64,000 nucleotides of DNA from Sulfolobus tengchongensis (GTDB taxonomy: Archaea > Thermoproteota > Thermoprotei_A > Sulfolobales > Sulfolobaceae): positions 958,501 through 1,022,500 of the forward strand of contig NZ_CP146016.1 in the NCBI RefSeq assembly GCF_036967215.1. Direction: 5' to 3'. The position numbers were made by a program, and so were the translations under genes. The notes under the pieces were generated by a model that saw nothing but the letters and a program-made list of their open reading frames with translations, ran no database searches and had not been told where the DNA came from. Of the stretch, positions 8,136 through 20,122 are shown one piece after another (within the stretch, counting starts at the first letter, position 1; every line of letters begins with the position of its first letter).

Positions 8136-9696
8136 GATCCAGAACGATACCCACTCCTCTAGTTCTACCTTCTCTAAATACGAAAATTTGACCTCGTTCT
8201 AAATATTCTGGTCTGTACAGAAAATGTAATATAACTTCACTAGTGTCTCCTGTTCTTAAGAATTTATTCTGAATTCTTTCAAACTTTACTGCTTGCCTTA
8301 TTGTATATGAATGTAAAGTAGCCACATATCCTTCTCTAATAGTAGTTGGATGATGAAGGATGAAAACCCTAGCTTTAAACTTTCTAATTACTTTAGGCAT
8401 TCCTTTAATCATGACCATACCTTTCCTTAGACTTTCCTTTTCGATGCCTTGAATTGCAAATGTAGCTATATTCCCAGGTAATACTGAGTCTACAAAAACT
8501 TTATTCACCTGTATACTCTTTATTTTGACCTCTTTGAATTCTCCTAACTTATTAGGACCAATTAGGACAGATTCGTTAATTTTAAGCCTGCCACGTATTA
8601 CCGAACCAAGAACGACAGTACCTACTCCGGATACGTTATATATCTCGTCAATATAGACTAGTGGAGATTCTTTATCACCCATAGTCCTTTTTCCAGGTGG
8701 TAATAGGTTTAGGAATTTTATAAGTAAATCTAAGCCTTTTCCGCTAACATTAGATACTTTAAAGATGGGAACTACACGTCCCGTTTTAAGGGCTAAAATG
8801 GAATTTATTACATCATCTTCATCTTCTACTTCTAACGCGAGTCTGTTAATACCGGGTATTTTCAAAATACTTTTTATATCATTTACTATAGTTTTTACCC
8901 TTTCTTCAGGATATTTGTCAATCTTGGTAATAATCACAAATACCGGAAACTTTAAGATTGAGGCTAAAGCCAGATGTTCTTTGCCCATTATGCTTAATCC
9001 ATCATCTGCACCAACTACTAACATCACATAGTTAACTTCGTAACCCAATAATCCTTTCAGAGTTGTTCTTAAATACCTTTCATGCCCTCCAAGATCAATT
9101 AATCTTACAACCTTAGTACTTTTAATGGTTACCTCAGCTTCGTCAAGTGGATCTTTCAATTGCCAATTCACTATTTTACCATTCTCGTCAAATCCTACTA
9201 ATCTAAGAGTAATAGATGACGTTCTGCCAGATAGTACTTCATGAAGATGTCTTGCTATTGCAGTTCTTAAGCTACCATTCCCATCATCTAATTTCCCTAG
9301 AACTAATGCACCAGTTACTGTACTTTTCCCTGCATTTACATGCCCCATTACAGCTACATTAACTTCCACAGGAAGATTCTCTTTATATCTTCTAACTAGA
9401 AGTTCAGCCACATACCTATTCTTCTTTACCTCAGCTTCCCTTTTATATACAATTTTCGCATTTATTAGGCTAGCAATCTTATTCAATGTAACTATACTTT
9501 CTTCTAATTCCTCTTTAGTTAAACCTATTAGCTCTCCTTCGTCGCTAACCCCTATAATGTAAAACGCCTCTCCATTGCCCTCTTCTAAACGATATTTCAT
9601 CTGAGAGGCTAATTCTTGTAGACGTTCCGGCGTGACCCCGGAAAGAATAAGTTTATATTCCACTTTTCCCTCATCATTTTCACGGGGTAATTTCAT
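8125..9696 (-). CDS. GTPBP1-like translational GTPase
   Basis: About 523 aa with an N-terminal extension, an EF-Tu-type G domain and two beta-barrel domains. The G motifs are GHVNAGKST (G1), DLGGHERYLRTTLKGL (G3) and ITKIDKY (G4). The family is the archaeal counterpart of eukaryotic GTPBP1/2, whose members act in ribosome rescue and mRNA turnover; the archaeal role is unknown. The first in-frame start is TTG 9711. I prefer ATG 9696, which has a GTGAT ribosome site about 5 nt upstream and would give a leader of about 14 nt. It is divergent from ZPR1 and appears to share its TATA region. Confidence 0.85.
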   Translation of the reverse strand: MKLPRENDEGKVEYKLILSGVTPERLQELASQMKYRLEEGNGEAFYIIGVSDEGELIGLTKEELEESIVTLNKIASLINAKIVYKREAEVKKNRYVAELLVRRYKENLPVEVNVAVMGHVNAGKSTVTGALVLGKLDDGNGSLRTAIARHLHEVLSGRTSSITLRLVGFDENGKIVNWQLKDPLDEAEVTIKSTKVVRLIDLGGHERYLRTTLKGLLGYEVNYVMLVVGADDGLSIMGKEHLALASILKFPVFVIITKIDKYPEERVKTIVNDIKSILKIPGINRLALEVEDEDDVINSILALKTGRVVPIFKVSNVSGKGLDLLIKFLNLLPPGKRTMGDKESPLVYIDEIYNVSGVGTVVLGSVIRGRLKINESVLIGPNKLGEFKEVKIKSIQVNKVFVDSVLPGNIATFAIQGIEKESLRKGMVMIKGMPKVIRKFKARVFILHHPTTIREGYVATLHSYTIRQAVKFERIQNKFLRTGDTSEVILHFLYRPEYLERGQIFVFREGRTRGVGIVLDPIG

Positions 9697-9730
9697 TACA
9701 TCACTTAACAAGTATTAAATTTGAGAACTA

Positions 9731-9739
9731 CTAAATAAG
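9731..9739. promoter_or_regulatory. Shared TATA region of the divergent GTPase and ZPR1 genes
   Basis: CTAAATAAG read on the plus strand is centred about 25 nt upstream of the ZPR1 ATG (9760). Read on the minus strand as CTTATTTAG it is about 26 nt from a transcription start near 9709, suited to the GTPase. One AT-rich element may therefore serve both directions. Confidence 0.4.
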
Positions 9740-9759
9740 TTTTAACAGGGGAATTAATA

Positions 9760-10272
9760 ATGACAGAAGAACCTAAAATAATATTTGAAGAATTACTCAT
9801 ATGCCCCGTCTGTAAAACAAAGAGCTTAAAAGCAATAGACTATTTATACGATGCCCACGACGCAGGAAAGTTAGTATTATCAAATTGGTATTGTGAGAAT
9901 TGTGGGTATAGATTTAGAGATGTGAAACCATATGAGACTAGGGAGCCCAAGATTATAGAGTTAAAAATAGAAAATGAAAATGATTTGAAAACAATAATAT
10001 ACAGATCAGCCTTCGCAAAAATTATAATACCGGAGTTAGGAATAGAGATTGAACCAGCAGGTGTATCCCAAGGTTATATATCTACAGTTGAAGGAGTTCT
10101 TGAAATATTATTAGATGAAGTTGGAGGCTATTGTGATGAAGAATGTGAAAATAGAATAAAAAAGGCAATGGAAGGAAAAATCACGTTCACGCTCATAATA
10201 GAGGATGAAGCAGGATTAAGCTTTATAAAATCGGAAAAAGCAATAGTGAAACCGATAATAATGAGTGAGTAA
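9760..10272 (+). CDS. ZPR1 zinc-finger domain protein
   Basis: A 170-aa archaeal ZPR1 protein with one zinc finger (CPVCKTKSL near residue 13, then YCENCGYRF near 45) followed by a single beta-sandwich domain. Eukaryotic ZPR1 has two such modules and binds eEF1A as a folding or assembly factor. The archaeal form is half the size. Divergent pairing with a translational GTPase fits a role in maturation of elongation factor-like GTPases, which is inference. It is convergent with hsp20, the two genes being separated by a single base. Confidence 0.88.
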   Translation: MTEEPKIIFEELLICPVCKTKSLKAIDYLYDAHDAGKLVLSNWYCENCGYRFRDVKPYETREPKIIELKIENENDLKTIIYRSAFAKIIIPELGIEIEPAGVSQGYISTVEGVLEILLDEVGGYCDEECENRIKKAMEGKITFTLIIEDEAGLSFIKSEKAIVKPIIMSE

Positions 10273-10273
10273 A

Positions 10274-10804
10274 TTATTCAATCTTAACTTCAACACCACT
10301 ATCAGCAGATGTCACGTTTTTCTTCTGTAGTGTTACCTCTAATACTCCATTCTTATAGCTTGCCTTCGCTGACTTTTCGTCTACTTCAGCTGGCAGTTCA
10401 ATCTCTTTATAATACTGCCTATCCTCTGACTTCGCAGTTATAATAAGTTTCCTCCCATTATCAGTTATTTTCACTTTTATATTATCCTTGTTAACTCCAG
10501 GTACCTCAACAACTACTTTAATTTCTTTATCTTTTTCAATGACATCTGCTAAAGGTTCGCGTTCTTCAGATATCATTGGTTTTCCTTTTACTTTTTTAAC
10601 ATTACCGAATTCCTCTATCTTAGGTACACCATCTGGTCCTACAGTTATTCTAAAGCCATAAACATAAGGCCCAAATTGTCTAACTCCTTCACCACCACTT
10701 CTGAAGCTTCTCATAAACTCTTTTTCAATCCTTTCAAATTCCTCTTCCATTTCTTTTATCCACTCGTCCATTAAATCAAATATATCTCTCTCCTTCCTTG
10801 CCAT
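10274..10804 (-). CDS. hsp20: Hsp20/alpha-crystallin small heat-shock protein
   Basis: A 176-aa ATP-independent holdase that keeps unfolding proteins soluble. The N-terminal arm is charged (FDLMDEWIKEMEEEFERIE) and contains the Gly-rich VRQFGPYVYGFRI stretch. The alpha-crystallin domain begins near residue 85 (EPLADVIEKDKEIKVVVEVPGV). It contains the family motif near the end (YKNGVLEVTL, the A-x-x-x-G-V-L form). The C-terminal tail V-E-V-K-I-E provides an I-x-I/V-like tail motif. I recall the S. solfataricus orthologue as a characterised Hsp20. Confidence 0.93.
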   Translation of the reverse strand: MARKERDIFDLMDEWIKEMEEEFERIEKEFMRSFRSGGEGVRQFGPYVYGFRITVGPDGVPKIEEFGNVKKVKGKPMISEEREPLADVIEKDKEIKVVVEVPGVNKDNIKVKITDNGRKLIITAKSEDRQYYKEIELPAEVDEKSAKASYKNGVLEVTLQKKNVTSADSGVEVKIE

Positions 10805-10850
10805 AGAAGATCATTATTATATTATGTTTGTATACCTTTAAATCTTATCA

Positions 10851-11276
10851 TTAATCTTTATATTGCACTAATTCTAATAACACACCCATCCCACTCTTAG
10901 GATGTATAAATGCAACTAAATGTCCTCTTGCTCCTCTTCTCGGACTATCATCAATTAATTTAAAGCCTTTTTCCGATAATTCCTTTAACGACTCACTTAT
11001 GTTATCCACTTTTAAGGCGAGATGATGTAGACCTTGACCTCTATTTCTTAAAAACTTAGCTACGGTATTGCTCATATCATCATGGTTAATGGGCTCTAAT
11101 AATTCTATTGATGTACTACTGTCCTTATTACCAACTAAAAAGGCAACCTTTATTCCTCTCTCAGATATTGCTTCATAATGTATTAATTTCATTCCGAAAT
11201 TATTCTGATAGAATTTAACAGCTTCATCTATATTTTCCACAACTATTCCTATGTGGTCTAGATTTTCGACTTGCAT
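10851..11276 (-). CDS. mce: Methylmalonyl-CoA epimerase
   Basis: A 141-aa VOC-fold protein that interconverts (S)- and (R)-methylmalonyl-CoA. Metal ligands are visible as LDHIGIVV (His near residue 7), QGLHHLALKV (His near 82) and VLLELVQ (Glu near 135). The gene is divergent from the mutase large subunit with 84 nt between them. The two act in sequence in the conversion of propionyl-CoA to succinyl-CoA, part of the hydroxypropionate/hydroxybutyrate carbon cycle of Sulfolobales. Alternative VOC functions are unlikely given this context. Confidence 0.92.
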   Translation of the reverse strand: MQVENLDHIGIVVENIDEAVKFYQNNFGMKLIHYEAISERGIKVAFLVGNKDSSTSIELLEPINHDDMSNTVAKFLRNRGQGLHHLALKVDNISESLKELSEKGFKLIDDSPRRGARGHLVAFIHPKSGMGVLLELVQYKD

Positions 11277-11360
11277 AATTTATTTAAATTGCTTAAACTT
11301 AAAAGATTTATCTAAAATGAAGGCAAAAGTTATATACTGTTTATATGATTTAAGCATAAT

Positions 11361-13022
11361 ATGGATATCGAAGATAAAATTAAAGAATGGGAAGAAAGAG
11401 TCTATAAGGCTTGGATTGAGAAACGGGGGGAGAGAAAGAAAAATTTCATGACTCTTTCTGGGATTTCAGTCAAACCAGTTTATACTCCGTTGGACGTCAA
11501 AGGAGATTATTTAGAAAAATTAGGATTACCGGGACAATACCCTTTCACTAGGGGAATTTATCCTAATATGTACAGAGGTAGAATTTGGACAATAAGGCAA
11601 TATGCGGGATTTGGATCTGCTGAAGAAACTAATGCCAGATTTAGGAAATTGTTGGAAGCCGGACAAACAGGTTTAAGTATCGCTTTTGATTTACCCACAC
11701 AATTGGGATTAGATCCGGATCACGAGTTAGCTTATACTGAAGTGGGAGTTGTAGGAGTATCTATGTTTCATTGGAAAGAAATGGATCTTGTAATGTCTGG
11801 AATACCATTAGATAAAGTAAGCGTCTCAATGACAATAAACGCTACCGCAATGGAGCTATTGTCAATGCTAATAACAACAGCAGAAAACAAAAACGCAGAT
11901 AAGAGCATATTGGATGGTACGGTTCAAAATGACATTTTGAAGGAATATATAGCAAGAAAAAACTTTATTTATCCCCCATCTCCTTCTATGCGATATGCTG
12001 TTGATATAATTGAATACTCCTCTAAACTACTACCAAAATGGCATCCAATAAGCATAAGTGGTTATCACATAAGAGAAGCTGGGGCGGATGCGGTATTAGA
12101 AATCGCATTTACACTTGCAGATGGAATAGAATACGTTAGAAAAACATTAGAAAGAGGGATTAACGTAGATGACTTCGCTCCTCATTTATCGTTCTTTTTT
12201 GCAGCGTATTCAGACATATTTGAGGAAGTAGCTAAATTTAGAGCTGCGAGAAGAATGTGGGCCAAAATAATGAAAGAATGGTTTAACGCTAAGAAACCAG
12301 AATCAATGATGTTAAGATTTCACACGCAAACGGGTGGAGCAGAGCTTACTGCACAACAGCCCGAGATAAATATTATAAGAACTACATTACAAGCCTTAGC
12401 GGCAGTATTAGGAGGTACTCAGAGTTTACATGTTAACTCATATGATGAAGCCTTAGCTTTACCCACGGAAAAATCAGCTAAGATAGCCATAAGAGTACAA
12501 CAGATAATAGCTAATGAAAGTGGAGTAACTAACGTAGTAGATCCTTTAGGTGGCTCATATTACATAGAATGGCTTACTGATGAAATAGAAGAAAGAGCAT
12601 GGAAAATTATAGATCAAGTTGAGAAAATGGGAGGCATGGTAAAGGCAATAGAGAATGGGTTCCCACAAGCTCAAATAGCGGAGAGTGCATATAAGATACA
12701 AAAGAGGATTGAGGAGGGAGATCTGGTAAAAGTTGGGATAAACGCTTATTATGAGCCAGATTGGATAGGAAGTACGGAAATCTTCAGAGTTAATCCAGAT
12801 GTTAGAGAAAAGGTCATTTTAAGATTAAAGAAGTATAAATCAGAAAGAGACAATATAAAAGTAAGAGATTCGTTAGACAAATTAAGGAGAGTAGCGGAAA
12901 AAGAAAATGAGAATTTGTTCCCATATATGCTAGAGGCTATAAGGAGCGGTGCTACAATTGGAGAAACTAGCAACACACTAAGAGAAGTTTGGGGTGAATA
13001 TAGGGAACCTGCTATTTTTTAA
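11361..13022 (+). CDS. mcmA1: Methylmalonyl-CoA mutase, catalytic (large) subunit
   Basis: At 553 aa this is the TIM-barrel substrate-binding subunit without a B12 domain. The adenosylcobalamin-binding subunit must be encoded elsewhere, as is usual in archaea. Recognisable segments are YPFTRGIYPNMYRGRIWTIRQYAGFGSAEETN near residues 53-84, SISGYHIREAGA near 230, and RFHTQTGGAELTAQQPEINIIRTTLQA near 317. The enzyme converts (R)-methylmalonyl-CoA to succinyl-CoA. The ATG is leaderless or nearly so. The 3' end overlaps the convergent phosphoribosyltransferase gene by 11 nt. Confidence 0.96.
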   Translation: MDIEDKIKEWEERVYKAWIEKRGERKKNFMTLSGISVKPVYTPLDVKGDYLEKLGLPGQYPFTRGIYPNMYRGRIWTIRQYAGFGSAEETNARFRKLLEAGQTGLSIAFDLPTQLGLDPDHELAYTEVGVVGVSMFHWKEMDLVMSGIPLDKVSVSMTINATAMELLSMLITTAENKNADKSILDGTVQNDILKEYIARKNFIYPPSPSMRYAVDIIEYSSKLLPKWHPISISGYHIREAGADAVLEIAFTLADGIEYVRKTLERGINVDDFAPHLSFFFAAYSDIFEEVAKFRAARRMWAKIMKEWFNAKKPESMMLRFHTQTGGAELTAQQPEINIIRTTLQALAAVLGGTQSLHVNSYDEALALPTEKSAKIAIRVQQIIANESGVTNVVDPLGGSYYIEWLTDEIEERAWKIIDQVEKMGGMVKAIENGFPQAQIAESAYKIQKRIEEGDLVKVGINAYYEPDWIGSTEIFRVNPDVREKVILRLKKYKSERDNIKVRDSLDKLRRVAEKENENLFPYMLEAIRSGATIGETSNTLREVWGEYREPAIF

Positions 13023-13551
13023 GACGCAAAAGTTGATTATATAAATTGAAGAATCTTTCTTTTTTACTAACTGGGGCATCATTGTATTCCCTTACTACAT
13101 CCCATTTATCCCAAGGAAATATGATCCACTTATCAACTTGTTTGTAGTAAAAATCTGGGATTCTCTTAGACCATGGTTTCAAATATAGGGTAGCCGTCAT
13201 TACCTTAGTCGGATTAAACATAGTTATTACATTACTCACAGCCTCTAAAGTTTCCCCAGTATCTGAGACATCATCAATTATTAGAACCCTTTTGCCTTCT
13301 AGGGAGTCAGTATATACAGATCTTATAACCGGTTTGCTCTCAGTCTTCTCCACATTACGATAAAATTTTATATCAATGTACCTTATCGTCTTTAGATCTA
13401 GGAGATCAGATAAGAGTTTAGCAGGAATAATTCCTCCAGTTAATACTGCTATCAGGACTTCTGGAATGTAGTTATTTTTAACTAAGGATTCGCCTATATA
13501 AAATACTGCATCTTCAATTTCGTCCCATGAGGGAATATAATATTCAACCAT
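13012..13551 (-). CDS. Purine-type phosphoribosyltransferase
   Basis: A 179-aa type I phosphoribosyltransferase. The PRPP-binding loop is RVLIIDDVSDTGETL near residues 88-102, and the N-terminal LIAVLTGGIIPAKLLSD carries the PPi loop. The hood and C-terminal KPWSKRIPDFYYKQVDKWIIFPWDKW resemble xanthine/guanine PRTases (the W-I-x-F-P-W-D/E-K segment binds the base). It most likely salvages 6-oxopurines, but orotate or other bases are not excluded. It overlaps the end of the phosphodiesterase gene upstream by 8 nt and is co-transcribed with it. Confidence 0.85.
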   Translation of the reverse strand: MVEYYIPSWDEIEDAVFYIGESLVKNNYIPEVLIAVLTGGIIPAKLLSDLLDLKTIRYIDIKFYRNVEKTESKPVIRSVYTDSLEGKRVLIIDDVSDTGETLEAVSNVITMFNPTKVMTATLYLKPWSKRIPDFYYKQVDKWIIFPWDKWDVVREYNDAPVSKKERFFNLYNQLLRLKK

Positions 13552-14644
13552 TTAAGATCACCAATGGTATTTCAAACTCCTCTGGCAATAGTCCACCATG
13601 ATGACCTTTAAGTTTATCATATTCATCGTTTTGCTTAAAGCTGAAAATATAGGATCTATAGTCTGTGGGAACTGCGATATAGTCCGGCATCGCATTCCCA
13701 TCATTTATCCTTCCTAAGAGTTTTTCAAAATCACTCCTTGTAAATATCTTTAGATTCTCATACTTTCTTGTAAGATATGTTGAGACATCATATCTAGTCC
13801 TTAAGAATATGGCCCTTGAATCTCCATATGGCGGAACATCAAGAAGGTCAAGTAATTCTTGATCATTATTTAAAAGGATATTTTGAGAGACTGGCACATG
13901 ACCATGATCTGCAGTTACCAAGAAGGTATATTTACTATATTTCTCAGAGACTGTGACAATTGATGTAAGAATATCTTTCGCTGATTTTATTGTAGGTTCT
14001 GCGTAAGGTCCATATCTGTGAGACAGAGTATCAACATCTGGTATATAAATATATATAAAATCATAGGCATCTTGCTGAAGAGCTTGAGAAAGTAAGTAGA
14101 ATGCGTCCCAGAAATTCACATATGTTTTAGTCTCACTAGTACCACCATGTGTAGCACTACTAAACTCAGTATTTTCTATTCCCTTAGGTACTATTGATAG
14201 AGTTTTCTTGCCTTGAACGTCTTTTAAATAACTCTTCACAGTAGGAAATGATGTCGAAAATGGAATAGCATCCTTTATGGAATCCCTATCGTTGATTGGG
14301 GGATATGTATAACGTAAAGTATTAACTATACCTCCTAACCTTTTCACGAAAGTATTATAGCCCAATACATTATGCTCTCCTGGCGTTAACGCCGTAAATA
14401 GGGTTGTTAGCACTGTAGACGTCGTTGATGGAAAAACTGTAGTTATTTTTCTAGCATTGATGCTTATCCCACTTTGCTTGTATATATTCCATCCTAAGCC
14501 ATCAAATAGAGCTAGAACTATCTTGTTATTTACATTTAAGTTCATTTTATTCAGACACTGCCTCTCTACACCCAAATGATGAGAAATAAAACAAGCTAAC
14601 GTGTAAATATTTTCACCATAGTAGTCTGGTAACAGCACATCCAT
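13544..14644 (-). CDS. Alkaline phosphatase-superfamily phosphodiesterase/nucleotide pyrophosphatase
   Basis: About 366 aa of the type I phosphodiesterase/nucleotide pyrophosphatase branch. Visible are the first metal site ALFDGLGWN, the nucleophile region TTVFPSTTSTVLTTLFTALTPGEHNVLGY with its catalytic Thr/Ser, IPDVDTLSHRYGP, and the late TADHGHVP. No signal peptide is seen, so it may act in the cytoplasm or be exported another way. I use ATG 14644, with a TATA-like run near 14665-14674. The longer frame from 14731 would overlap the divergent small gene. It is followed by the phosphoribosyltransferase, which suggests nucleotide turnover. Confidence 0.82.
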   Translation of the reverse strand: MDVLLPDYYGENIYTLACFISHHLGVERQCLNKMNLNVNNKIVLALFDGLGWNIYKQSGISINARKITTVFPSTTSTVLTTLFTALTPGEHNVLGYNTFVKRLGGIVNTLRYTYPPINDRDSIKDAIPFSTSFPTVKSYLKDVQGKKTLSIVPKGIENTEFSSATHGGTSETKTYVNFWDAFYLLSQALQQDAYDFIYIYIPDVDTLSHRYGPYAEPTIKSAKDILTSIVTVSEKYSKYTFLVTADHGHVPVSQNILLNNDQELLDLLDVPPYGDSRAIFLRTRYDVSTYLTRKYENLKIFTRSDFEKLLGRINDGNAMPDYIAVPTDYRSYIFSFKQNDEYDKLKGHHGGLLPEEFEIPLVILNG

Positions 14645-14687
14645 ATTTGCAATAAGGTTATAAGTATTTATTTTTAAGTTTATGTCA

Positions 14688-14864
14688 ATGTTACCTTTAA
14701 TAGTGTTGGCCACGGCTACAAATACTACCACTAAAGCAATATCTACTACAATACCACCTTTAGTACAAACTATTGAAATATTTAGCTACATTTCAATAGG
14801 TCTAGGGGCTTTAGGGGTTGCAATAGGGGTTATAATATGGTTAACATCAAGGCGAGCTAAATGA
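14688..14864 (+). CDS. Small membrane protein of unknown function
   Basis: 58 aa from ATG 14688 (ATG 14682 also possible). A Thr-rich N-terminus is followed by one long hydrophobic helix (ISIGLGALGVAIGVIIWL) and a positively charged end (TSRRAK). It looks like a single-pass or tail-anchored protein. A TATA-like GTTATAAG (14657-14664) lies about 27 nt upstream of ATG 14688. Its stop overlaps the start of the flavoprotein gene by 4 nt, so the two are coupled. It may anchor or assist that enzyme, but this is inference. Confidence 0.6.
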   Translation: MLPLIVLATATNTTTKAISTTIPPLVQTIEIFSYISIGLGALGVAIGVIIWLTSRRAK

Positions 14865-16417
14865 TAGACGTAGCAATAATTGGAGGAGGACATAATGGTC
14901 TAGTTACAGCAGCGTATTTAGCTAAAGCGGGTTTGAAGGTGGCAGTATTTGAAAGAAGAAGCATAGTAGGTGGAGCATCTGTCACCGAAGAACTGTGGCC
15001 TGGTATTAAAGTTTCAACTGGAGCCTATGTACTGAGCCTATTAAGACCTAAGATCATAGAGGAATTACGCCTAAGAGATTTCGGTTTAAAAGTTTATTTG
15101 AAAGATCCAGGGTTATTCGTACCGTTTGAAAATGGTAAGAGGTTATATATTTGGTCAAGCTTAGAAAAGACTAAGAAGGAGATAGAAAAGTTTTCAGTAA
15201 ATGATGCAAAAAATTATGAAAAGTGGGTCAAATTCTGGGATACTTTCGCAGATTTAGCTGATTTCTTCATGTTAAATCCACCGCCCACTATTGAGGAAGC
15301 TAAAAATCTACTAGAAATATTTAAGGGAAATATAAATGAAGAGCTTGCACTAACCTTTTTAAGAACTTTCGTACAAGATGCTAGATCGTTACTTGATGAA
15401 TATTTTGAAACCGATGAAGTTAAATCTGCTTTAGCTGAAGATTCTGTAGTTGGAACTTTTGCGTCCCCATCAACTCCAGGGACTGCTTATGTGCTAGCCC
15501 ATCACGTTATAGGAGAGGTAAACGGTGTAAAGGGAGCTTGGGGCTACGTCGAAGGAGGTATGGGTGGCGTCACTCAAGCGCTTAGGAGATCAGCTGAACA
15601 CTTTGGAGCAGAAATATATACAGATGCTGAAGTTGACGAAATCTTAGTAAAGAATAATAGAGTTGAGGGTATAAAATTAAAAAACGGAAAAATAATCAAT
15701 GCGAAAATAGTTGTGTCAAATGCAGATCCTAAAACTACATTTTTAAAACTTTTAAGAAACGCAGAATTGGAAGATGAGTTCATAAAGAAAATAAGAGCCC
15801 TTAAGAATACTGGGGTTTCATTTAAAATAGTGGGTTACCTTGAAGAGTTGCCAGACTTTGGTAACGGTAAGAGTTTATCGCCAGAACATGTGGCTTCTGA
15901 ATTGATAATACCTAGTATGGAATACTTGGAAAAAGCTTATGATGATGCAAGAATATCTGGTTACTCAAAGGAACCTTGGCTTTCAATTAACATTCAGTCT
16001 TCTGTAGATCCTACAGTAGCTCCGCCTGGTAAATTTTCCTTTTCAATATTTGGCCAATATCTAGTTTACAATAAAAATAATAATGATGAAATTAAAGAAA
16101 GAATTAGTGAAATTACTCTCGAAAAAATAAGGGAATTTGCACCAAACTTTAAACCTATTAAATACGAAGTTCTAACCCCTCTTGATATTGAGAGGAGATT
16201 TGGCATTAGTGGTGGAAATATTTTTCATATAGATATGACTCCAGACCAACTATATTTCTTTAGACCAGTTATAGGTTACAGCAATTACACAACTCCATTA
16301 AAGGGCTTATACTTATGCGGATCTGGTACACATCCTGGTGGCGGTGTCACCGGCGCTCCTGGCTATAATGCATCCGTCAGAATTCTAGAAGATATAAGAA
16401 AAGGTTTATACAAGTAG
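14861..16417 (+). CDS. Phytoene dehydrogenase-like FAD oxidoreductase
   Basis: A 518-aa flavoprotein. The dinucleotide-binding site AIIGGGHNGLVTAAYLAKAGLKVAVFE opens the protein (residues 5-31), followed by the family GG-doublet RRSIVGGASVTEELWPG. The C-terminal FAD motif is GLYLCGSGTHPGGGVTGAPGYNA near residue 483. It belongs to the CrtI/PYROXD2 group; true carotenoid desaturation is possible, since Sulfolobus makes carotenoids, but the PYROXD2-like ending makes this uncertain. It is translation-coupled to a small membrane protein. Confidence 0.85.
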   Translation: MIDVAIIGGGHNGLVTAAYLAKAGLKVAVFERRSIVGGASVTEELWPGIKVSTGAYVLSLLRPKIIEELRLRDFGLKVYLKDPGLFVPFENGKRLYIWSSLEKTKKEIEKFSVNDAKNYEKWVKFWDTFADLADFFMLNPPPTIEEAKNLLEIFKGNINEELALTFLRTFVQDARSLLDEYFETDEVKSALAEDSVVGTFASPSTPGTAYVLAHHVIGEVNGVKGAWGYVEGGMGGVTQALRRSAEHFGAEIYTDAEVDEILVKNNRVEGIKLKNGKIINAKIVVSNADPKTTFLKLLRNAELEDEFIKKIRALKNTGVSFKIVGYLEELPDFGNGKSLSPEHVASELIIPSMEYLEKAYDDARISGYSKEPWLSINIQSSVDPTVAPPGKFSFSIFGQYLVYNKNNNDEIKERISEITLEKIREFAPNFKPIKYEVLTPLDIERRFGISGGNIFHIDMTPDQLYFFRPVIGYSNYTTPLKGLYLCGSGTHPGGGVTGAPGYNASVRILEDIRKGLYK

Positions 16418-18266
16418 ATGCTAATTGTAAGCTTTTCTAGATAAAAACTTTTGAAATAAGCTTATATTCATAAAGGTAGATATTACTCTTGATTTAAGTT
16501 GAGTGAGCCCATACTTAATTTAGCAATCATATTTATTAGTTTAGCAGTACTAGTAATCATACTCATGAAGATTTTCGGAAAATCAACTGCCAAATTCGCC
16601 TATTCCGATAAAGCTGTGCAATTACAAAATAAATCACAAAAGAAAAAGGTTGAGGTAGAGGATAAGAAAATCAACTGGAACGACATTGGTGGGTATGAAG
16701 ATGTGAAAAGAGAAATTAGAGAATACATTGAGTTACCTTTAAAGAACAAAGATGTTGCAATGAGATACGGCCTAAAACCACCTAAGGGAATTCTACTATT
16801 TGGCCCTCCGGGTTGTGGAAAAACGATGATGATGAGAGCCTTAGCTAACGAATCCAAATTAAATTTCCTTTACGTGAACATCAGTGACATCATGAGCAAA
16901 TGGTATGGAGAGAGCGAAGCTAGATTAAGAGAACTATTTAATAACGCGAGAAAAAACGCTCCATGTATTTTGTTTTTCGATGAAATAGATACCATAGGCG
17001 TTAAAAGAGAATCCCATACTGGGGATTCAGTAACACCTAGGCTTTTATCATTGATGCTATCGGAAATTGATGGCCTACATAGCGATGATGGTGTAATAAT
17101 TGTAGGATCTACTAATGTACCACAAATGCTTGATAAGGCTTTACTCAGAGCAGGTAGATTTGATAAACTTATTTATATTGGCCCACCAGATAAAGAAGCT
17201 AGAAAGCAAATCTTGCAGATACATTGTAAAGGGAAGCCGTTAGCTAACGATGTTGATTTTGAAAAACTGGCTGAGATGACGGAAAGATATAGTGGAGCTG
17301 ATTTAGCCAATTTATGCCAAGAAGCAGCTAGGAGAGTAGCAGCTGAGGCAATTGAAAAAGGTACAGATAGAAAAATAACAATGGCAGATTTTATTGATCT
17401 AATTAAAAAATACAAACCTAGTATAACATTACAAATGATTGAGGATTACGAGAAGTTTAGATTAGATTTTGAGAGGAGAGTACGTAAAGGTGAGGAAGAG
17501 AATGAGACGGAAGAGAAATTAACATTAGATGATATAGGAGGTTATAATGAAATAAAAGTGGAATTGAAGGAGCTTCTTGAACTCCAACTTTACCATTATA
17601 AGTTGTTGGAGCAGTTAAAAGTACCTCCCATAAGGGGAATATTACTTTATGGACCGCCTGGAGTTGGTAAAACAATGATGGCTAAGGCTCTAGCTAAAAC
17701 TCTTAAAGTTAAGCTAATTGCACTTAGTGGAGCAGAAATAATGTATAAGGGTTATGAAGGAGCAATAGCTGCCATTAAGGAAGTATTTAATAGAGCCAGG
17801 GAAAATAAACCGGCAATAATCCTTTTGGATGAGCTTGATGCAATTGCATCGAAAAGAAATTATAAGAGTTCCACAGACTCTTCAAAAATTGTTAACCAGT
17901 TATTGACTGAAATGGATGGAATTAGGAGCCTAAAAGAAGTAGTAGTGATAGGAACAACTAATAGACTAAAGGCCATAGACCCAGCTTTATTAAGACCAGG
18001 TAGATTTGATAAGATTATTCACATGCCATTACCGAATAAGGAGGAAAGGCTAGATATTCTGAGAAAATATATAGGTAAGGAAGAATGTGAAAGAGTGGAC
18101 TGTGAAAGTTTGGCAGAACAAACAGAGAATTACTCTGGAGCAGATTTAGCTGCATTGGCAAGAGAGGCAAAAATGAAAGTGCTAAAGAGCATATTAAGAG
18201 GAGAGTCTGATAGAGTACTAACTAAGGATGATTTAATTGAAGCTCTTAAGAAAATACATCCTTCTG

Positions 18267-20092
<1,826 letters not shown>

Positions 20093-20122
20093 TTAAATAG
20101 CTTTCAAAACTAGTATAAATCT

